Positions 1-10,200 of a DNA stretch of 34,951 nucleotides are shown here, in pieces. The notes under the pieces are model-generated. The model searched no databases. It had not been told where the DNA came from and saw only the letters and a program-made list of their open reading frames with translations. Source of the DNA: Bacteroidia bacterium (lineage in GTDB: Bacteria; Bacteroidota; Bacteroidia; NS11-12g; UBA9320); NCBI GenBank assembly GCA_017640445.1, contig JAEPQQ010000011.1, positions 1-34,951 on the forward strand, written 5' to 3'. Every line of letters starts with the position of its first letter. The stretch's first letter is position 1. The position numbers and the translations under genes are program-made.

Positions 1-1
1 C

Positions 2-3000
2 TCCTTCAATCTTGGTTTAAAGTACAATTCGTACAAGGGGCTTGGAATGAACTGGGGAGCCGGCCTTTCACACGAAATGTCAAAGAAAACAGGCCTAAAT
101 GCCGGACTGTCTATTGGGTATTCAGACGAAGGAGGTATGGATATATCACCCGACCTGAGTATTGCAGATCCGATCAAACAGGAGAATCGCAAAAGCAAGT
201 ACAAGGTTGGAGCAACGTTTAACTCGAGGGCTGGTATGCGCTCTATGAATGTGAGCAGAACCACAACAACAACCTATAAGGATGAGGTTCAGGATAAGGA
301 TCGGGTGGTGCGCAAAAGTCGAAATGCAAAGCTGATGTACAATTTCGGTAGCAGTTCCTATTCGCCTGGAATAAGCACACCTTTTTCCGGTTTTGGAATG
401 GACTTCAACTACAAGTTTGGCACGGACATTTTTGGAGCCTATGGAGACATGACACTGGGTGGATCTTTCACCAATCAATACATCGCCAAGAAGGATCAGG
501 TTATCGATAAGGCGGGTTATGGTTATCTCTATGAGCAACACGCCCCACAATCTTCGGAGGCCGCTTCGCGAGACTATATTTTGGACTTCCAACGCCACAA
601 CCAGCTCCCGCTTATGAAAGCAACACCGTATCTACCATGGGCGCAACATACCAATGACATGTATGGCGTTTCTGCACAAGGAGTAGGAGGTACCTACCGG
701 TTATTCAGAAATGAAATTTCTGTAGTTCATGACGATTACCGGAAAACCAGAGACAACAACTTCCGCCTTGGGTTTGAGGTAGGAGTTCCCGGTAATCTTG
801 GAAAAGGATCGGTTAACTTCGGTTACAACCACAGTGGTTCAAAGTCCGGGCTATGGGATGATGGAAACAATCTGCTATCTAGAATCGGGGCAGTTAATAA
901 TAAAATCGATGAGGCATTCTATACAAGTGAAGGTAATGAGGCCAAACACTATTATGCCGATGCGGTAGACTATGAGCCTGCCTTTTTTAGGGAGGTAAAT
1001 GAGCTGATCCCTCAAAACGAAGGTTTCTTAAACATAGTGGATCATGAGGACAACCTACATCCTAAGGTATTCCCGAACTGGTATTCAGGAAACTCGTATC
1101 CAAGGTCGGCAACCGTAATGAATACCTTATACGATGACGAGAACAGGCCAATTGGTTTAAATGCAGACAAAACTCAAAACATTGGCAAAGAGCGCACGAC
1201 ACGAAATAAGTTGTTTAGTTACCTAAAAGGTGAAGATGAGACGCATTGCCTAACAAAGAGTATTGAATCCATAACCATGAATTCAACGTATGTGAATGGT
1301 AAGCTTCCAATTGCTACGTCTATATCACGAAAGACCGGTTCCAGAGCGTCTCATATTTCTGAGGTAACCATAGTAAATGGTGACGGGTCTCGTCATGTAT
1401 TTGGTATACCAGCCTATAACAACAAGCAAATTGAAAAGTCGTTTCGGGTGGAAGAAGCTTCTGCCGGAGATAAGGCAAAAGGCTTGGTTGAATACGATGA
1501 GAATAAGGATGATACACGGGATAACGACAATGGAATCGATCATTTCTTTTCTTCAACTGAAACTCCGGCGTATGCACATTCATACCTTATTACCGGGGTG
1601 TTGTCTCCCGACTATGTAGACTTAACAAATAACGGCATCACCGAAGATGATTTGGGTTCTGCGGTTAAGTTTAACTACACACGTACCCATGCCAACTACA
1701 AGTGGAGAACACCTTATAAAACGGATCGGGCTAAGTACTCAGAAGGTTACCATTCGGATAATACAGATGGTACGGGAAACATCGTTTACGGTGAAAAGGA
1801 AATTTGGCACGTACACAGCATTGAAGGCAAAACGCATATTGCTCTCTTTAAGATCTCTGAGCGAAACGACGGGCTGGGAGTGCTTGGCGAAGATGGAGGG
1901 AAAGATGTAACACAAAAGAAGCATAAGTTAGACAGCATCCAGTTGTTCTCTAAGCGAGATCTCATGGTAAATGGCAGCAATGCGGTTCCTATTAAAACGG
2001 TACATTTCGAGTATGACTACGAGCTTTGTCCTGGGGTTTCTAACCAGGTAAATGAAGCCAATGGAAAACTTACTCTTAAGAAGATCTATTTCACCTATGG
2101 AAATTCAAGAAAAGGAAAGCTGAACGCTTATCGGTTTACCTACGACAATACCAACGCATCGTACAACCTGATGACCTACGACATGTGGGGGACCTACACT
2201 CCGTATGCCAGTAGCCCGTCAAATGGCGAATTCCCGTACACAAATCAAACTAAAGCCACCGCAGATGGATACGCTGCTATGTGGAATCTGACTAAGGTAG
2301 AATTACCATCTGGTGGGGTGATTGAAGTTGAATATGAGTCGGACGATTATGCTTATGTTCAGGATAAGAGAGCTATGAGCATGCTCAAAATCAAGGATTT
2401 TGGTCGGTGGGATAATACAAGAAATAGTTTTGTTCGGGAAGAAGCGCTTTATGGGCTAGGTCTTGACAAAGAACAATATGACTATGTTTTCTTCGACTTA
2501 AAAGAAGACTTAACAGGGTCGGATGCCGTAGACGTTCTGAGAAAGGAATACCTGAAGGATGTTCAGGATCTGCAGGTTACGGTTTACTCTAAAATCACCA
2601 ATAGCGGTTCAAATTACGAATACATCAAAACGTATGTGAAACCCGCTCATGTAAAAACATCCAATGGTTGGGAAATCGATTGTGGTGTAACCGATAATGG
2701 GGAAACTGGGTGGATTCGCATGGAGAAACAGCATCTGCGGGATAAGGATAAAGGCGAAAAGATCAACCCGGTGGCATTGGCAGCATTCCAATACACCCGA
2801 ATGAATTTGAATTACCTCATTCAGCGAGGTGGGAACAGTAAAAAGTCGAATGCCAACGGGCGTATATCCTTTCCATTGGTTGGGACGTTCCTCGGTATGT
2901 TAGGTGATATTGCCAATATGGCTGCCGGTCCTAACAGGATGTTATTAGTTCGCAAGTTCTGCCGTGAAATTGTACCCAATCAATCCTGGATTCGTCTAAA

Positions 3001-6000
3001 TGTTGCTGACAAACAAAAGCTGGGTGGCGGGCACCGTGTAAAACAGATCACCATCAACGACATGTGGGAAGACATCAATACATCGGATGCCAATGCAGTA
3101 TCTGCGAGCTATGGTCAGCAATATTCCTACACGAAAAAGGAGGAAAGTGAAGTAGGGTATTACACAGAAATAAGTAGTGGAGTTGCAACCTATGAACCTG
3201 GAAATGGAAGGGACGAAAACCCCTTTGTTCAACCACACTTTTTTGATCAAAAACGACCGGGAGTACCAGACTCAAGATACACATTTGAGCATCCTATTGG
3301 CGAAAACTTCATGCCGGGACCATCAGTTGGGTACAGCGAGGTAACGGTAAAAAGCATTGACCACTCCGGACAAAATCGTAGTCATCGAACAGGTTATCAA
3401 GTGAGCCAGTTTTATACGGCAAGAGACTATCCGGTACAAATAAAGAAATCAGAGGTGGCTGGTAATTCATCTTTTACAAAGCCTAAATTCTCATTTAGTT
3501 TTATATATGGAGAGAAGTTCGAATTAGCTACTGCCGGCCAAGGTTATACGGTGGTTTTGAACGATATGCATGGTAAACCAAGCGCGAACTATTCTTATGA
3601 CGAATTTGGGAAGTTGCTTTCTGGAACCGAATTTAAATATAGAACAGATGACGATGGAAACCTGGTAAACACAGCCCAGGTGATTCAACCAAATGGGGAC
3701 ATCGAGGAAAAAACACTAGGAGTGAATGTAGACCTGACGGTGGACTTCCAGAAAAAGTCAGATCAGTTCTTCAACGCTGATGGCGACTTCAACCTGGACA
3801 TTTTCGTGGGAGGCATTATTCCTATTTTCATTCCCACTTTATTCCCTAATGTGAGCTTCTCGGAGACCAATGTCTACACAGCGGTTAGCACAAAAGTGGT
3901 TCGAAAGATTGGATTGCTTGAGCGCACTACGGCAATCAAAGAAGGGTCTAAGATTCATACGGACAACCTACTATACGACGGACAAACTGGTCAAGTTTTA
4001 TTGACTTCTGTTGGTAACGAATTTGATGATGAGATATACAACTTCACTTATCCAGCGCATTGGGCGTACGATCGAGGAATGGGACAGGCGTTCAAGAATT
4101 GGGGGTTGGAAATAGCTGGTTTGGAGGTGACCAATGGTGTGTTAAGTCATGCCACGGAAAACCTCGAAGACTTCCTATATCCGGGTGATCTATGTTTGTT
4201 AAATTCACTGAGGCATGTAAATAAACGCGTTTACGTGGTCGAGAATAGAAAAACGTCGACACCTGATGACTTGTGCCTTATTACTGAATCAGGTGACCTG
4301 GTTACTAGTTTTGATCTGCTCGGGTTTAATGGTTCTGGAACTGTGCGGGTAATACGCTCAGGTAGGAGAAACATGGCCTCTATCTCAATGGGTTCAGTAA
4401 CCACACGTACCAATCCAGTCCAACAAGTTGGAAGCACCTACCACCTGTCTTTCAGTAACGTGTTGGCAACATCGGCAGTTCAGTTTAGAGATAATTGGAG
4501 AACCGACTTACCGTTCATTTCTGGAGTATCGTGTGATACAACGATAACTGACTTTTACTGGGCGGTGCACAATTCAATGCAGCAGATTGTAGATAGTTCG
4601 ATTTGGCAGCATAGTGCCGACAACTATATCGCTACGGATAGTGGAACCAACTTCCCAAGCAGCGTTAGTAAAACAGGATCGAACAATCGAGACATGCATT
4701 GGATCAACTACGATTCATGCTGGCAAGTGACCTTACTCGATTACCTGGGCAAACAAGGGGCTGACTTAAGTGATTTGAACGATTCGATCTTTAGTTATCG
4801 GGATCTTTATGTACGGTTTAAAGACTCCACTACCTCCATCCTGACGGAAGAGAAATTTACCTTACAGGATCCCTACACGTATGCAAACAATCCGAATGAC
4901 GAGGTATTTGCCTATAAGGTTAGAGGTTACGATCCGTATATTCACGTCTCTACCGATAAGGCAACAACAGGTCAATATGATCTGCCCATTTTCTGGAGAG
5001 ATTTAGATCATGCGAATAAGTTTCAAACGTGTAGAATTGGTGACATTGACGGATCCATCTCCGATTTCTTTTGGATGATCAGTGATACGATTTACTCCAT
5101 TGATACAGGCACTACCCTAACCAACCTGGAAGATATCCTGGCTGAGAAGAATAAGATATCCGGAGGTTCGGTCAACATGCATGTTGTAGGGAAAGCAGAT
5201 GATTTTACTATTTCTTTCGATAGTACAAATTGTACAGTTGACGTGACCTGTGACGTTGCGAACATTACAGACTTCATTAACATATTGAGCTACAACGTAG
5301 TGGATAATGAGTTTGCCACCATGGAGGCTCAGGTTCGGCGACTGGATTGGCAGTATACTCATGACACAACCGTTCTCGACACGGTAACATTTGAATTGAC
5401 TTCAGATTGTTATCCATTTACTGAGTGTAATCAATTCTGTTACTCGAATGAACTCTCAGAGAAAGTAAACCCGTATCGAGTTGGGTTAGCAGGAAATTGG
5501 AGGCCTTATAAGAGTTGGACGTTTGTTGAAGACCGGGATTACAACGGGTCCAGCGCTGATCCAAGAACGGATGGAGATATACGTAATTATACTTCATTTT
5601 GGCAGAGATCAGGTGACCAGTACACACCAAACACTTCAGACGACAAGTGGGTGTGGACGAACGAGGTAACAGAGTATTCTCCATATGGAGTGGAAATTGA
5701 GAATATGGACCCATTAGGTAAATATTCCTCGGCACGATATGGTTTCGCCAATACACTACCTACGGCCGTTGGAGCTAACATGAGACATCGACAATTGTGG
5801 TATGAAAGTTTTGAAGAATATATGTACCTGAATGACATTAAGGACCAGTTTATTTGTCCTCAATGGTACTTCGTATATGACTCAACACTGGAATACATGG
5901 TGGAGCACACCGCTTTACTGGATGACGACTTCAGTCATTCAGGCAACATTAGTCTTGCGCTTACAACAAACGACTCATTTATACAGGAAATTCATTTAAA

Positions 6001-6547
6001 TCCTGACTTCGATTCCAGTGCCATAACCAGTCTGGATGGACAGGAGTATTTTACTCGACAGAAAGATCAACTAACACCGTTTAGACCAACAAGTGGTAAA
6101 TATCTTTTGAGCGCATGGGTTCATCAAGACGGTAACACGAACGACACATCGTACGATGAAACCTATGTCAAAATTGAGTTTGAAGACGACCTGGGAGGAA
6201 TTACAGCGTATGAGCTCAAACCATCAGGTCTTATTATCGAAGGTTGGCAGCGGATAGAGACAAGCTTTACCGTACCCGCCAATCCACATATTATGCGGAT
6301 TAAGTACATCACGGGTTCAGAAAAAGGTTGGTTCGATGACCTGAGAATTCATCCGTTTAATGGAAACATGAAGAGTTATGCATACGATTTCCGGACCCTC
6401 CGGTTAATGGCAGAACTTGACGAGAATAACTACGCCACTTTTTACGAATATGATCTGGAGGGCAATTTGATTCGGGTGAAGAAGGAAACCGTTGAGGGAA
6501 TACAAACCCTACAGGAAAACAGACAACATCAAAGCAAATCTAACTAA
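2..6547 (+). CDS. Giant secreted RHS-locus protein, 5'-truncated
   Basis: The reading frame is open from base 2, so the gene begins upstream of the window; the ATG at 47 is internal (residues before it read SFNLGLKYNSYKGLG). About 2181 residues are visible. The first third is rich in Gly, Asn and Tyr and beta-strand-like. Residues about 1977-2117 look like a carbohydrate-binding-type beta sandwich (a long GKYLLSAWV stretch, then GWQRIETSFTVP and GWFDDLRI). The extreme C-terminus carries YD-like text (SYAYDFRTLRLMAELDENNY, then ATFYEYDLEGNLIRV), as in RHS/YD proteins. It sits 7 bp before a small secreted protein and upstream of a 3285-aa RHS protein, so all three are probably cotranscribed. 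Proteins of this shape accompany RHS proteins in Bacteroidota; I know of no established function. A role in export or assembly of the RHS partner is inference. No T9SS sorting domain is visible at the C-terminus. Confidence 0.9.
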   Translation, partial: SFNLGLKYNSYKGLGMNWGAGLSHEMSKKTGLNAGLSIGYSDEGGMDISPDLSIADPIKQENRKSKYKVGATFNSRAGMRSMNVSRTTTTTYKDEVQDKDRVVRKSRNAKLMYNFGSSSYSPGISTPFSGFGMDFNYKFGTDIFGAYGDMTLGGSFTNQYIAKKDQVIDKAGYGYLYEQHAPQSSEAASRDYILDFQRHNQLPLMKATPYLPWAQHTNDMYGVSAQGVGGTYRLFRNEISVVHDDYRKTRDNNFRLGFEVGVPGNLGKGSVNFGYNHSGSKSGLWDDGNNLLSRIGAVNNKIDEAFYTSEGNEAKHYYADAVDYEPAFFREVNELIPQNEGFLNIVDHEDNLHPKVFPNWYSGNSYPRSATVMNTLYDDENRPIGLNADKTQNIGKERTTRNKLFSYLKGEDETHCLTKSIESITMNSTYVNGKLPIATSISRKTGSRASHISEVTIVNGDGSRHVFGIPAYNNKQIEKSFRVEEASAGDKAKGLVEYDENKDDTRDNDNGIDHFFSSTETPAYAHSYLITGVLSPDYVDLTNNGITEDDLGSAVKFNYTRTHANYKWRTPYKTDRAKYSEGYHSDNTDGTGNIVYGEKEIWHVHSIEGKTHIALFKISERNDGLGVLGEDGGKDVTQKKHKLDSIQLFSKRDLMVNGSNAVPIKTVHFEYDYELCPGVSNQVNEANGKLTLKKIYFTYGNSRKGKLNAYRFTYDNTNASYNLMTYDMWGTYTPYASSPSNGEFPYTNQTKATADGYAAMWNLTKVELPSGGVIEVEYESDDYAYVQDKRAMSMLKIKDFGRWDNTRNSFVREEALYGLGLDKEQYDYVFFDLKEDLTGSDAVDVLRKEYLKDVQDLQVTVYSKITNSGSNYEYIKTYVKPAHVKTSNGWEIDCGVTDNGETGWIRMEKQHLRDKDKGEKINPVALAAFQYTRMNLNYLIQRGGNSKKSNANGRISFPLVGTFLGMLGDIANMAAGPNRMLLVRKFCREIVPNQSWIRLNVADKQKLGGGHRVKQITINDMWEDINTSDANAVSASYGQQYSYTKKEESEVGYYTEISSGVATYEPGNGRDENPFVQPHFFDQKRPGVPDSRYTFEHPIGENFMPGPSVGYSEVTVKSIDHSGQNRSHRTGYQVSQFYTARDYPVQIKKSEVAGNSSFTKPKFSFSFIYGEKFELATAGQGYTVVLNDMHGKPSANYSYDEFGKLLSGTEFKYRTDDDGNLVNTAQVIQPNGDIEEKTLGVNVDLTVDFQKKSDQFFNADGDFNLDIFVGGIIPIFIPTLFPNVSFSETNVYTAVSTKVVRKIGLLERTTAIKEGSKIHTDNLLYDGQTGQVLLTSVGNEFDDEIYNFTYPAHWAYDRGMGQAFKNWGLEIAGLEVTNGVLSHATENLEDFLYPGDLCLLNSLRHVNKRVYVVENRKTSTPDDLCLITESGDLVTSFDLLGFNGSGTVRVIRSGRRNMASISMGSVTTRTNPVQQVGSTYHLSFSNVLATSAVQFRDNWRTDLPFISGVSCDTTITDFYWAVHNSMQQIVDSSIWQHSADNYIATDSGTNFPSSVSKTGSNNRDMHWINYDSCWQVTLLDYLGKQGADLSDLNDSIFSYRDLYVRFKDSTTSILTEEKFTLQDPYTYANNPNDEVFAYKVRGYDPYIHVSTDKATTGQYDLPIFWRDLDHANKFQTCRIGDIDGSISDFFWMISDTIYSIDTGTTLTNLEDILAEKNKISGGSVNMHVVGKADDFTISFDSTNCTVDVTCDVANITDFINILSYNVVDNEFATMEAQVRRLDWQYTHDTTVLDTVTFELTSDCYPFTECNQFCYSNELSEKVNPYRVGLAGNWRPYKSWTFVEDRDYNGSSADPRTDGDIRNYTSFWQRSGDQYTPNTSDDKWVWTNEVTEYSPYGVEIENMDPLGKYSSARYGFANTLPTAVGANMRHRQLWYESFEEYMYLNDIKDQFICPQWYFVYDSTLEYMVEHTALLDDDFSHSGNISLALTTNDSFIQEIHLNPDFDSSAITSLDGQEYFTRQKDQLTPFRPTSGKYLLSAWVHQDGNTNDTSYDETYVKIEFEDDLGGITAYELKPSGLIIEGWQRIETSFTVPANPHIMRIKYITGSEKGWFDDLRIHPFNGNMKSYAYDFRTLRLMAELDENNYATFYEYDLEGNLIRVKKETVEGIQTLQENRQHQSKSN

Positions 6548-6554
6548 TACAATT

Positions 6555-7220
6555 ATGAAGAAATTAATATACACGCTGCTAGTTTGTCTGTGTTATACGC
6601 TCTCTGGTGCACAGAACAGCCAATTGTCTGAAGACTTGGCAACAATTAATCACACCTATTTCGACCTACACAAGAAAGTGGCTGTAAAGGCCACAGCAAC
6701 ACAAGGGGAAAACGTAGTGACTACAAACTACGTTGCGTATATGGACGACATTGACCATTACTATATGGTTTCTGAGGGTACGGAAATGCTCATTTCATCA
6801 TCGGTGAAAATTGCCCTAAACAAGGCAACGAATTCCGTGATGATCGACTCAAACGGACTAAACTCGACCGACGAGTTGCCTTTTGAGCTATTCGATACGA
6901 TTACTCAGCTATACTCAAGTAAGGAACACTACAATTTGAAAAATGGGATAGAACGTTACGTGCTAGTGCCTGCTCTAACGGGTGTTCGTAAGATTGTAAT
7001 TGACTTTGAACGAAAAACCATGCTGTTGAACAGGGTTCAACTGGTTTCCGAAGGTTCCAACGGAACGACAACGTCGCTCGATATTTACTATTCTTACGAA
7101 CCGTTGAATGACACCGACATACCGGCTATTAGCAAGTTTCTGGTCTTTGATAAAGAGGGGGAGGCCAGTTTGACACCAGAATTCAACCAATACCGACTAA
7201 TTAATTTCTTAAACCGATAA
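6555..7220 (+). CDS. Small secreted protein of the RHS locus
   Basis: 221 residues. The start at 6555 is chosen because it gives a clean Sec signal peptide (MKKLIYTLLVCLCYTLSGAQ, cleavage probably around residue 19-20); the same frame is open further upstream to 6492, but that would overlap the previous gene and bury the signal. The mature part is alternating beta strand with no cysteines, no sorting domain and no motif I can name. The pattern of short hydrophobic strands ending in a line on fitting a prior estimate (RKIVIDFERKTMLLNRVQLV) faintly recalls the LolA-like lipoprotein-carrier fold; that is a guess. It lies 7 bp after the giant gene and 10 bp before the RHS gene, so it is almost certainly part of the same operon and may act as a periplasmic helper for one of its large neighbours. 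Confidence 0.85.
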   Translation: MKKLIYTLLVCLCYTLSGAQNSQLSEDLATINHTYFDLHKKVAVKATATQGENVVTTNYVAYMDDIDHYYMVSEGTEMLISSSVKIALNKATNSVMIDSNGLNSTDELPFELFDTITQLYSSKEHYNLKNGIERYVLVPALTGVRKIVIDFERKTMLLNRVQLVSEGSNGTTTSLDIYYSYEPLNDTDIPAISKFLVFDKEGEASLTPEFNQYRLINFLNR

Positions 7221-7230
7221 AACAAGAGTC

Positions 7231-10200
7231 ATGAGAAAAAGTAACTGGAAAACAAAATTGTTGGGTTTAACGATTACCAAATCACTAAGACTCGTTGTAG
7301 CAACAACGTTGATCATGGCCGGGTATATGTCCTTTGCCGCCACTGAACCCGAAATTAAGGATTATGCGGACTGTGACACAATGGACGTTGATTCGTCGAT
7401 CGTCATCTTTGATAACCTTTCATTCGACCAGGACGGTAACAAGTCTGGAACGTACTGGACACATGGTTATAAGCACTATAGCATAAGGAATACGGCCTAT
7501 CTTGAGATCAATGAGTATCTCGATAGCTGTTTCCTGGATACATTTTCCTTTTGGGTAGACCTCGAGGTTAGCAGGAAGGATACCAGCAATACGTTGGTAA
7601 CAGACACTATTCGACTGAAAGTGAATTATGATACGAGTCTGAGTGTTTTTAACAACGAAACGGCTAGTTACGTGTTTGAGAACGGGCTCTGGTCGAAAGC
7701 ACGTATTCTGGCAATGAGTGATGCTTCTTTGAAGAAGTATGTGAAAATTGGCCAAACACTGATCATTGAACGTTACCGCACACTGGATCAAACTACGGAT
7801 ATAGACTTAAATACGGTAGTGGTAGTTCCGGGTACAGAGGAGGTTAGGTTTTCCTGGAACCCAATCGATGGAGCTGAATCCTATCAATTGGAGTGGACCT
7901 GGGTAGACGCCTTCGATAATAGTGGAACAGGAACATTGTCTTCTGCACTAAACGTTCAGGTGAACTTCCGTAACGATGCAACTCGTGTGAATATAGATAG
8001 CACGCACTACTCCATATCGGCTGCTTTTGAGGCAGGTTATCTGGTTGCAAGGGTGCGAGCGGTTGGAGTAAATAAACACAAAAAGGAACAAGTTGTCTTT
8101 GGAGATTGGTCCAACAATGGCTACCTGAGCTCACTGAGTTCATATACACTAAACAAAGAGTACGTTCAAATCATGACCGGGAATTCGATTACTCCGTTAG
8201 ATGAGGAAATGAACTGGCAGTATGCATCAAGTTTCTCGGAAGGTGGTAAGCGAAGTGAAATGATCACTTACTACGATGGTTCGCTTAGGAACCGACAATC
8301 GGTTACCCGAATCAGCACCATAATGCAGGCGGTGGTAGGTGAAACGGTATATGACTATGAAGGGCGTTCTGCAGTAAACATACTACCGGTTCCGGCATTT
8401 GATCAGACGCTTCGATTTCACCCTGGCTTTAACTTAAGTAATGAAACAGGCAAACCCTATGACAAGAATGACTTTGATAGTGCAGTAGTTAGCCTCTGTG
8501 AGGTAAACATCGCAGGATTAAAGAATACTTCAGGAGCTTCTAAGTACTATTCTCCTGAAAATGATAGTGCCTCAAGCAGATCATTCGGTTTTATTCCAGA
8601 TGCTCATGGTTACCCGATGAACGTAACCGAGTATGCCGCAGATGGAAGCGGTAGGGTGAAACGTCAAAGTGGTGTTGGAAAAACACACCAACTGGGCTCT
8701 GGGCATGAAACTTGGTACTATTTTTCTACACCAGGAGAGCAAGAATTGGACCGATTGTTTGGAAATGCAGTAGGTGCTGAGGTACATTACCAGAAGGGAA
8801 TGGTTGTTGATGCCAATGGTCAAGTTACAGTCTCCTACAGGGACCTCTCAGGAAAGGTAATTGCGACATCTTTGGCCGGTAATGCACCCGATAGCATGAC
8901 CAAATTGGGTTCTGAGGCGAATGCAAACGACACCCTGTTGCAGCATTTACCATCAGATTATTTACCCAACAGTGGTTTGATCCGTACCAATAAAGTGTTT
9001 ACGGTTTCCTCGGACAACTCGTTGCACATGTTTGAGTACAAGCTGGAAATTCCACGCCATAGCGAGGATTCGTTTCCCGAACTGTGTTTTGATTGCGTGT
9101 ATGAATTGGAAATCAGTTTGATGGACGACTGTGAGCAGCAAATGCTCGATGGCGATCCTAATACAGCTGGAAATCAACCAATCATCCGTATGGTTGGTAT
9201 GGCAGGGGTCGATTTTGATGTGTCGTGCGATTCATCCGTGTTGACATACAACTTCGAGCTGGATACATTGATTGATACGACCAAGGTGTTGGCATATCTA
9301 AACATTGGGCGGTATACCTTGTCGAAGACGCTCCGAATCAGTGAAAACGCGTACGAGTATTACTGGGAAAAGGTTAAACAAGACCCCAACATCAAGACAC
9401 TTGAGGACTTTGAAGCGGAGGCCATTGCTGAACAAGATACCATGTCGTGTTTTTACACCTGTCAGGAATGCTTTGACAGTCTCGGACAGTTTAACGACTA
9501 CCAAAGTACAAGGTCGGTTGAGTTAAGTAACCTTGGCTATACGCTTGATCAAATTGATGAACTTGTCCGCGCAGAGTGGGATGCAAAGGTGGCCCAGTGT
9601 AGCACCTATTGTTTGGAACCAGAAACGACGTGTGAAAACATCTACAACACGCTTTTGATGGATGTTATGCCCGGTGGTCAGTACTTCCCAATACCGGATA
9701 CAGCTACGGGCACAATTCCAAGTACGGGCATCTTCGATCTTACAGGGTCCAATGTAATCGGGTTTAACTACAAACAATTTGATAGCTCAGGCACGTGGTA
9801 CGATCATGTGTATTGGGATAGAAACGGAGATACGATCAAAGTAAATGCCGGTTTAAATTCGGTTCTTGTCAATAATCTCACGGTCGATCAGTACTACGAG
9901 ATGCACGACATCCAATGGGCAAAGAACATTGTAAGGCATCACCCCGAATACTGTATATATGAGTTCTGTAAAGACAATGAAACAGCATATGAATACAACG
10001 ATTCGATGTATGCTGTGCGGACGTTCAGAGAAGCGTATAAAAATGGGTTTATCGATCCTCTCAACGACCCATTGATTAACGCCCCGGTTTATGAGGACCC
10101 GTTCTTCTCAGACCCTGGCAACAGCAGTCATAAAACAACATTTACAAACCAGCTAGATCAATACTCTCTGTACGGTATTTCTGTTGGAAATAATTGTGGG

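Noticed and set aside
146-598. 150-codon minus-strand ORF inside the giant gene.
   Set aside because: Lies wholly opposite coding sequence; translation is low-complexity hydrophobic text with scattered cysteines, typical of antisense reading.
5418-5756. 112-codon minus-strand ORF inside the giant gene.
   Set aside because: It is antisense to a clearly coding frame and its translation has no domain or plausible start context.
7420-7791. 123-codon minus-strand ORF opposite the start of the RHS gene.
   Set aside because: The opposite strand has a strong continuous coding frame with FN3 and RHS features.
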